This document shows, one piece after another, positions 5,257 to 5,524 of a DNA stretch of 5,524 nucleotides (position 1 is the first letter of the stretch; every line of letters starts with the position of its first letter). The stretch is from CAVPGH01 sp046726955 (lineage in GTDB: Bacteria; Acidobacteriota; Vicinamibacteria; Fen-336), in assembly GCA_046726955.1 (NCBI GenBank), contig JBKPBQ010000299.1, positions 1-5,524 on the forward strand. Direction: 5' to 3'. Below the pieces are notes generated by a model. It saw nothing but the letters and a program-made list of their open reading frames with translations. It was not told where the DNA came from and did not search any database. The position numbers were made by a program, and so were the translations under genes.

Positions 5257-5387
5257 CTCTGGGCCAACACGCACGTCCCACAAAGTGACAAAATTGTCCC
5301 TCCTCTCCCGCGAGCCAGTCCCTCGTCCAGCAGCAACCGCTTGCCGTCGGCCCTCGTCTCGCTGGCCCTCGTCCCCCCGACCGACAT
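5238..5387 (-). CDS. Possible 49-residue small ORF, unrecognised
   Basis: On the minus strand AGGAGGG (5401-5395) lies seven bases before an ATG at 5387. That opens a 49-codon frame beginning M-S-V-G-G-T-R-A-S-E-T-R and ending R-R-T-R-R-R at TAG 5240-5238. The product is basic, has one short hydrophobic run (G-T-I-L-S-L-C-G-T-C-V-L-A) with two cysteines, and matches no family I know. The strong ribosome binding site is the only positive sign. Much of the frame is repeat sequence, and its last codons are antisense to the ilvD terminator. It may be a fragment of a lost gene or chance. Confidence 0.2.
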   Translation of the reverse strand: MSVGGTRASETRADGKRLLLDEGLARGRGGTILSLCGTCVLAQRRTRRR

Positions 5388-5425
5388 CGCTGAACCCTCC
5401 TGCGCCACGTAGCAACATTTTTGTC
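5287..5425. repeat. Inverted pair of ACAATTTTGTC-like words
   Basis: GACAAAATTGTC at 5287-5298 is a dyad (GACAA, two bases, TTGTC) in an otherwise very GC-rich stretch. Its minus-strand reading ACAATTTTGTC recurs on the plus strand as ACATTTTTGTC at 5415-5425, 10 of 11 bases identical. The two words therefore face each other as inverted repeats about 140 bp apart. They could be ends of a degenerate insertion sequence or MITE, or regulator sites; no transposase is visible. Confidence 0.35.
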
Positions 5426-5442
5426 TGATCGCACGCCTCGTC
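5321..5442 (+). repeat. Dispersed CCTCGTC repeats
   Basis: CCTCGTC occurs at 5321-5327, 5352-5358, 5367-5373 and 5436-5442. Two copies sit in a longer 10-bp direct repeat, GGCCCTCGTC, at 5349-5358 and 5364-5373 (15-bp period). The stretch is strongly pyrimidine-rich on the plus strand. No known repeat family is recognised. Confidence 0.35.
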
Positions 5443-5524
5443 CCCGACCTCACCCGCGTCATTCCAAGTCGCTTCCGAGCCGAAGTTTTCTCTAGTCCCT
5501 CGCCTCTCCGCGCTCGCGGTACGC

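Larger units (their letters stand above)
5257..5524. other. Non-coding right edge of the window
   Basis: Beyond the ilvD terminator I find no convincing protein or RNA gene. Apart from the inverted words, the CCTCGTC repeats and the small minus-strand ORF, the last 80 bases hold only ordinary GC-rich sequence. This is probably an intergenic region leading to a gene outside the window. Confidence 0.5.

Noticed and set aside
3481..5418. A 645-codon open frame on the minus strand opposite ilvD
   Set aside because: It is an antisense shadow of ilvD; the product is a low-complexity string of H, R, D, G and V with no domain, as expected from third-position GC bias.
1..5524. CRISPR array, toxin-antitoxin pair, defence or biosynthetic cluster
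   Set aside because: No regularly spaced repeats and no genes of such systems were found; the intact genes are a tRNA, a LysR regulator and ilvD.

Overview
This is a GC-rich (roughly 70%) bacterial chromosomal window. Its order is: a truncated RNB-family ribonuclease gene (+), a decayed tyrosine-recombinase gene (-), a tRNA-Leu(GAG) gene (-), a LysR-type regulator (-), and a complete ilvD gene (+). The GC content, the RNB subfamily with its S-V-D-N-D-D-S-R-D-L-D-Q motif and the integrase style recall Acidobacteriota or similar soil/subsurface lineages. That is an impression from memory, and the window holds no decisive taxonomic marker.

Left part (1-2369). An RNB exoribonuclease gene starts at 94, possibly as a leaderless transcript. 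It is cut inside its catalytic domain at about 1146, after the conserved Gly-His that normally leads into the H-x-T-S-P-x-R-R segment. About 75 unassigned bases follow, then a convergent integrase gene. The integrase C-terminal catalytic half is intact, with R, K, HxxR, H and Y all present. Its N-terminal half is carried in a different reading frame between about 2250 and 1978, so the open frame is an accidental product of two compensating frameshifts. The integrase start lies 74 bp from the 3' end of tRNA-Leu, the classic position for an element integrated at a tRNA gene. No second copy of the tRNA 3' end is visible in the window. I read 1147-2369 as the scar of an old integrative element, with a broken chromosomal gene at its far edge.

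Middle (2370-2522). The tRNA-Leu(GAG) gene has an encoded CCA and a strong promoter (TTGACA, 17-bp spacer, TAGTAT). The -35 box sits in the loop of a hairpin that follows the lysR stop codon.

Right part (2523-5256). A LysR-type regulator diverges from ilvD, the dihydroxy-acid dehydratase of branched-chain amino acid synthesis, so the regulator plausibly controls ilvD, itself, or both. The 118-bp intergenic region holds a LysR-like dyad and alternating CCTYCC/GGGAGG modules that can either sequester or free the ilvD Shine-Dalgarno. It also holds a possible 8-codon leader ORF overlapping the ilvD start as ATGA. ilvD ends inside a 14-bp perfect terminator-type stem.

Right edge (5257-5524). No convincing protein gene is seen. 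The stretch is pyrimidine-rich on the + strand and has repeated CCTCGTC words, an inverted pair of ACAATTTTGTC-like words and a small minus-strand ORF with a good ribosome binding site.

I see no defence system, CRISPR array or clearly new multi-gene system. The points most worth a second look are the ilvD leader and the double decay around the tRNA-Leu integration site.
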